DNA from: JACMLD01 sp044227095
GTDB taxonomy: Bacteria > Bacteroidota > Bacteroidia > Chitinophagales > Chitinophagaceae
Direction: 5' to 3'
NCBI GenBank assembly: GCA_044227095.1
Contig: JBGAFV010000001.1
Coordinates: 5,119,734-5,183,733 of the forward strand
Length of the DNA stretch: 64,000 nucleotides
This document shows, in pieces, positions 61,357 through 64,000 of this stretch. The position numbers and the translations under genes were made by a program. The first letter of the stretch is position 1. Each line of letters starts with the position of its first letter. The notes under the pieces were generated by a model. It saw only the letters and a program-made list of their open reading frames with translations, was not told the DNA's origin and did no database searches.

Positions 61357-61767
61357 TTATTTTTTTACAATACACCTGTCCATAATAACATCTGTAAGAT
61401 AACCGGTGCAAAAACCTTTTATAATAACAGCGTCTCCTTTTTTTATAGCTACGGCTTTATCCTGTAAAGTACATTGCACACCACTCATGCTGTTTCCCTG
61501 CAAAACTACAATGGGCTTATTCTGCTGATTGAAAGTTACTTCACTAACGGTACCGGACACCTGAACAGCATTGCCCAGGTATTGCTTGTTGGCAGATACT
61601 TCATCTTTTTCATAATCACCTGCAAGTTGCAATGCAGTTCTTTCAACCGCAGATTCATCAGCCACATTACGATGTGGTTTATTATACATTTTGTATGCTA
61701 TAATGGCCCCACCGCACACAAGCAACAGGCATATAAGACCTGCAAGCCTTATTGTTTTTTTCTTCAT
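61357..61767 (-). CDS. tRNA_anti-like OB-fold protein, membrane-anchored
   Basis: A 136-residue protein with an N-terminal membrane helix or signal anchor (~7-27, LAGLICLLLVCGGAIIAY). The rest is an OB fold of the tRNA_anti-like family: QLAGDYEKDEVSANKQYLGNAVQVSGTVSEV, GVQCTLQDKAVAIKKGDAVIIKGFCTGYLTDVIMDRCIV. Members are mostly exported in Bacteroidota and have no known function; nucleic-acid binding outside the cell is unlikely. It lies upstream of yceI and may be co-transcribed. Confidence 0.8.
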   Translation of the reverse strand: MKKKTIRLAGLICLLLVCGGAIIAYKMYNKPHRNVADESAVERTALQLAGDYEKDEVSANKQYLGNAVQVSGTVSEVTFNQQNKPIVVLQGNSMSGVQCTLQDKAVAIKKGDAVIIKGFCTGYLTDVIMDRCIVKK

Positions 61768-61904
61768 ACAGAGAATGGCAAATCAATAGAACAAGCCATT
61801 TAAGATTACTACGTTAACCTGTTGGCACAGGTTGTCTCAGAAGGATATATTTTTTTCAAAGGAGATACATTATAAATAAGGACACCGCAGTTGTACAATA
61901 AAAA

Positions 61905-61940
61905 ACCGGGACGTTAAAGTTTTATCTTCAACGCCCCGGT
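61905..61940 (-). terminator. Rho-independent terminator of the T9SS esterase gene
   Basis: Minus strand: ACCGGG-g-CGTT-g-AAG pairs with CTT-t-AACG-t-CCCGGT, then TTTTTT. It lies 26 bases after the stop of the esterase gene. Confidence 0.88.
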
Positions 61941-61966
61941 AAGGGATATTGGAATTTAATAAATAC

Positions 61967-64000
61967 TTATTTTATCTTAAGAAACTTTATGCTTCCTTCT
62001 CGTTTGCCTTTGCTATCTGTTACTTCGGCTATATATAAACCGTTAGACAGTACTTCAGCATTCTTTATTGAGAACCTGTTTAAACCCTGGACAGTTTGCC
62101 ATGTATATTTTGCTTTTAACACACCTTTTGAATCATAAAGACTAACAGTTTTGATACTTGCTTCTGCGCTATATAATTCCAGTGTGGCAGATGTAACAAC
62201 CGGGTTTGGATATATTGTCAATTTAGTTTTTGCTGTGTTTGCAAGTGAAGCTGCATTTGCAGAATCTTTCATGCTTCTTAACAATGCTTCATCTTCTTCA
62301 ATAGTAGTTGCAGGTTGCGCTACCCTTGCGCCACTGCTTGTGCAAGCACGCAACAACAATATACCGCCTGTTGGATACACAGCAAAAGCTTGTGTAACCG
62401 TACTGCCAAGTGTTGGTGTAAATGAAAACCAACTCCAGCTTCCATTAAAAGCTTGTGTTAATGCTGCGTCTGTATACAAAATATTTCCGTTAGCAATACC
62501 ATTACCATACACTGCTATTCTTCCGCTTGTTGAAGGATCACCACAAGCCTGGTAATATCCGCCTGTTGTTCCTTTAATATAACCAAGAAGATTGCCTGAT
62601 GGCGCAGGCGCAGTTGGAGGAGGAGTTGGCGTTGTTGGCGCACCAGGAGAACAACTTGTTATCTGGTTAATGCTTCCATCAGGATAAATTGCAAATGCCT
62701 GTGCAACTGTTCCGCCTAGTGTGGTAGTAAATGAATACCACATCCATCCACCATTGAACTTCTGCGTCATGCCAGCATCAGTATATACAATATTTCCATT
62801 GGCAATGTTTGTACCATACACCGCAATACGATTAGATGTTGACGCATCTCCGCATGCCTGGTATGGACCGCCAGTTACCACTTTAATATACCCAAGCAAT
62901 GAACCACCACTTGCCGGAGGAGCAGGTGCTGCCGGAGCACTAGTGGCTGCATCTACAGTTATTTTTACAGATGCTGATGCCGTAGCGCCGGCATTGTCTT
63001 TTACTGTTACTGTAAAAGTATAAGTTCCCTGTACCAGGCCTTGCAATGCAGTAATTCCGCCTGTTGGGTTTACAATAGTATATGTATCCGGTCCATTGGT
63101 TTTTGCCCATGCGTAAGAAACTATTGTACCATCGGCATCGGTTGATGCAGTAGCGTTTAACGTTGCGTAATTTGTTGGCAAGGTCATGCTTACTGCATTA
63201 CCCGCATTGGCTACCGGGGCAACATTGGCTGCTGCATTTACAGTAACAGTTACAGAAGCACTGTTGGTTAACCCATTATTGTCTGTTACAGTAAGCGTAA
63301 AAACATAAGTGCCTGCGGTAAGACCAGTAACGGATGTTGTAGCAGCATTTGCATTTCCGAATGAACAAGATGGACCACTTGTTTTTGCCCAGCTATAAGA
63401 ACTTATTGTAGCACCATTGGTACCTGTACCAGTACCAGTAAGGTTTACCCAGTTGGTTGGCAATGTAACATTTTGTGCACTGCCTGCACTGGCAACAGGA
63501 GGCGTATTGGTAGGTTGTTGTGTTGTGCCCCTGGTATTGCTCAAAAACCATTCGTATAAATTGGGGTTGGCTGTAAAACTTCCGCCACCACTTACAATTG
63601 TTGTAATGTGACCAGTATCATATGCATTTATCCATGCACCTCCGTGCCCACCAGATTGATAATACGTAAACTTGCCGGCAGGCGTGCCAGCGCAACGGTT
63701 CATCAATATTTCTGCATGCTGTGTAGCGCCAACACCAACTGTTCCATCATCCATACAATGGAATGCCCATACAGGCAAGTGATTGGCTGCTATGGTTGTG
63801 CACATGTTGGCATCAGTCTCTTCCTGCGTACCGCATACCGGTGCAGCTGCAGCTATGGTGCCATCAAAACCATAATCATAACTATTGGTAGCTGCTATAT
63901 AAGTTGATGCATCTGTAATCATTCTCCAGATGCCACCACCACCAAGGCTTAAACCAGTAATATAAATTCTGTTGGGATCGATCTGCAAATTGGCCTTGGC
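61967..64000 (-). CDS. Secreted esterase with PKD domains, duplicated unknown domain and T9SS sorting domain (5' end outside window)
   Basis: The frame is open to the right edge (codons before the first possible start read AKANLQIDPNRIYITG), so the N-terminus is missing. Visible: an alpha/beta-hydrolase C-terminal part with nucleophile elbow GLSLGGGG, Asp in FHCMDDGTVG and His in SGGHGGAW; two PKD-type domains (NVTLPTNWVNLTGTGTG... and SMTLPTNYATLNATASTDADG); two ~85-residue copies of an unknown domain starting LLGYIK and ending in a Cys; a Gly/Pro linker between them; and a T9SS type A sorting domain (KLTIYPNPVVTSATLEL). It is probably an exported polysaccharide- or polyester-esterase. Confidence 0.83.
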   Translation of the reverse strand, partial: AKANLQIDPNRIYITGLSLGGGGIWRMITDASTYIAATNSYDYGFDGTIAAAAPVCGTQEETDANMCTTIAANHLPVWAFHCMDDGTVGVGATQHAEILMNRCAGTPAGKFTYYQSGGHGGAWINAYDTGHITTIVSGGGSFTANPNLYEWFLSNTRGTTQQPTNTPPVASAGSAQNVTLPTNWVNLTGTGTGTNGATISSYSWAKTSGPSCSFGNANAATTSVTGLTAGTYVFTLTVTDNNGLTNSASVTVTVNAAANVAPVANAGNAVSMTLPTNYATLNATASTDADGTIVSYAWAKTNGPDTYTIVNPTGGITALQGLVQGTYTFTVTVKDNAGATASASVKITVDAATSAPAAPAPPASGGSLLGYIKVVTGGPYQACGDASTSNRIAVYGTNIANGNIVYTDAGMTQKFNGGWMWYSFTTTLGGTVAQAFAIYPDGSINQITSCSPGAPTTPTPPPTAPAPSGNLLGYIKGTTGGYYQACGDPSTSGRIAVYGNGIANGNILYTDAALTQAFNGSWSWFSFTPTLGSTVTQAFAVYPTGGILLLRACTSSGARVAQPATTIEEDEALLRSMKDSANAASLANTAKTKLTIYPNPVVTSATLELYSAEASIKTVSLYDSKGVLKAKYTWQTVQGLNRFSIKNAEVLSNGLYIAEVTDSKGKREGSIKFLKIK

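Noticed and set aside
1..64000. tRNA or rRNA genes, prophage or insertion sequence
   Set aside because: No TPsiC-arm-like GTTCGAATC blocks, no rRNA signatures and no transposase, integrase or capsid genes were found on reading both strands.

Overview
The window looks like a chromosomal segment of a Chitinophagaceae-type member of the Bacteroidota. This is inferred from AT-rich DNA, TAnnTTTG (-7) promoter elements, type IX secretion (T9SS) C-terminal sorting domains on two secreted proteins, many Bacteroidota-style lipoproteins, a mitochondrial-type aconitase, the SDR-type threonine dehydrogenase and the HU-CCDC81/SPOR-like protein. I see no rRNA, tRNA, CRISPR array, integrase, transposase or phage gene. 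Two genes run off the ends: an AraC regulator on the left and a T9SS-sorted esterase on the right.

Left part (1-16 kb): a minus-strand block encodes an exported system of unknown function: a PI-PLC-X-like protein, a Tat-exported SGNH hydrolase, a PSCyt1/DUF1549/LamG/DUF1553 lipoprotein with two haem motifs, a Tat-exported DUF1501 protein, and a membrane cytochrome c/leucine-rich-repeat protein. It is followed by a plus-strand outer-membrane porin-like protein and a lipoprotein, then a GH51 arabinofuranosidase paired with a second SGNH esterase.

Middle (16-38 kb): Na+/H+ antiporter, Crp/Fnr regulator, DinB, TrmO-like methyltransferase, a large FAD/Fe-S D-lactate dehydrogenase-like enzyme, a dihaem cytochrome c peroxidase, an SDR, a probable metal operon (Dps, lipoprotein, Nramp-like), an ankyrin protein, an APC permease, aconitase, PspC, and an AraC regulator followed by a relative of its sensor half that lacks the DNA-binding domain. 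KdsA, for LPS synthesis, closes this part.

Right part (38-64 kb): threonine dehydrogenase and serine deaminase converge on an unusual array of hairpin repeats. Then come two FKBP isomerases (one fused to DUF3472), an SGNH hydrolase interrupted by an in-frame stop codon, a second APC permease, YitT, a Gfo/Idh/MocA oxidoreductase with an arginase-family enzyme, an AraC+VOC pair, a T9SS protein, an aldo/keto reductase divergent from a rhodanese/LysE pair around a strong palindromic operator, and a methionine group (metX, OsmC, metZ-like). YceI, an OB-fold protein and the T9SS esterase end the window.

A recurring theme is intergenic DNA built from several palindromic or low-complexity repeat families, most often at the 3' ends of genes. 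In three cases the repeat reaches into the end of the coding sequence. Start codons were moved inward from the longest frame where a signal peptide, the family N-terminus or an upstream overlap argued for it; this is stated per gene. No database search was possible, so family names rest on recognised motifs.
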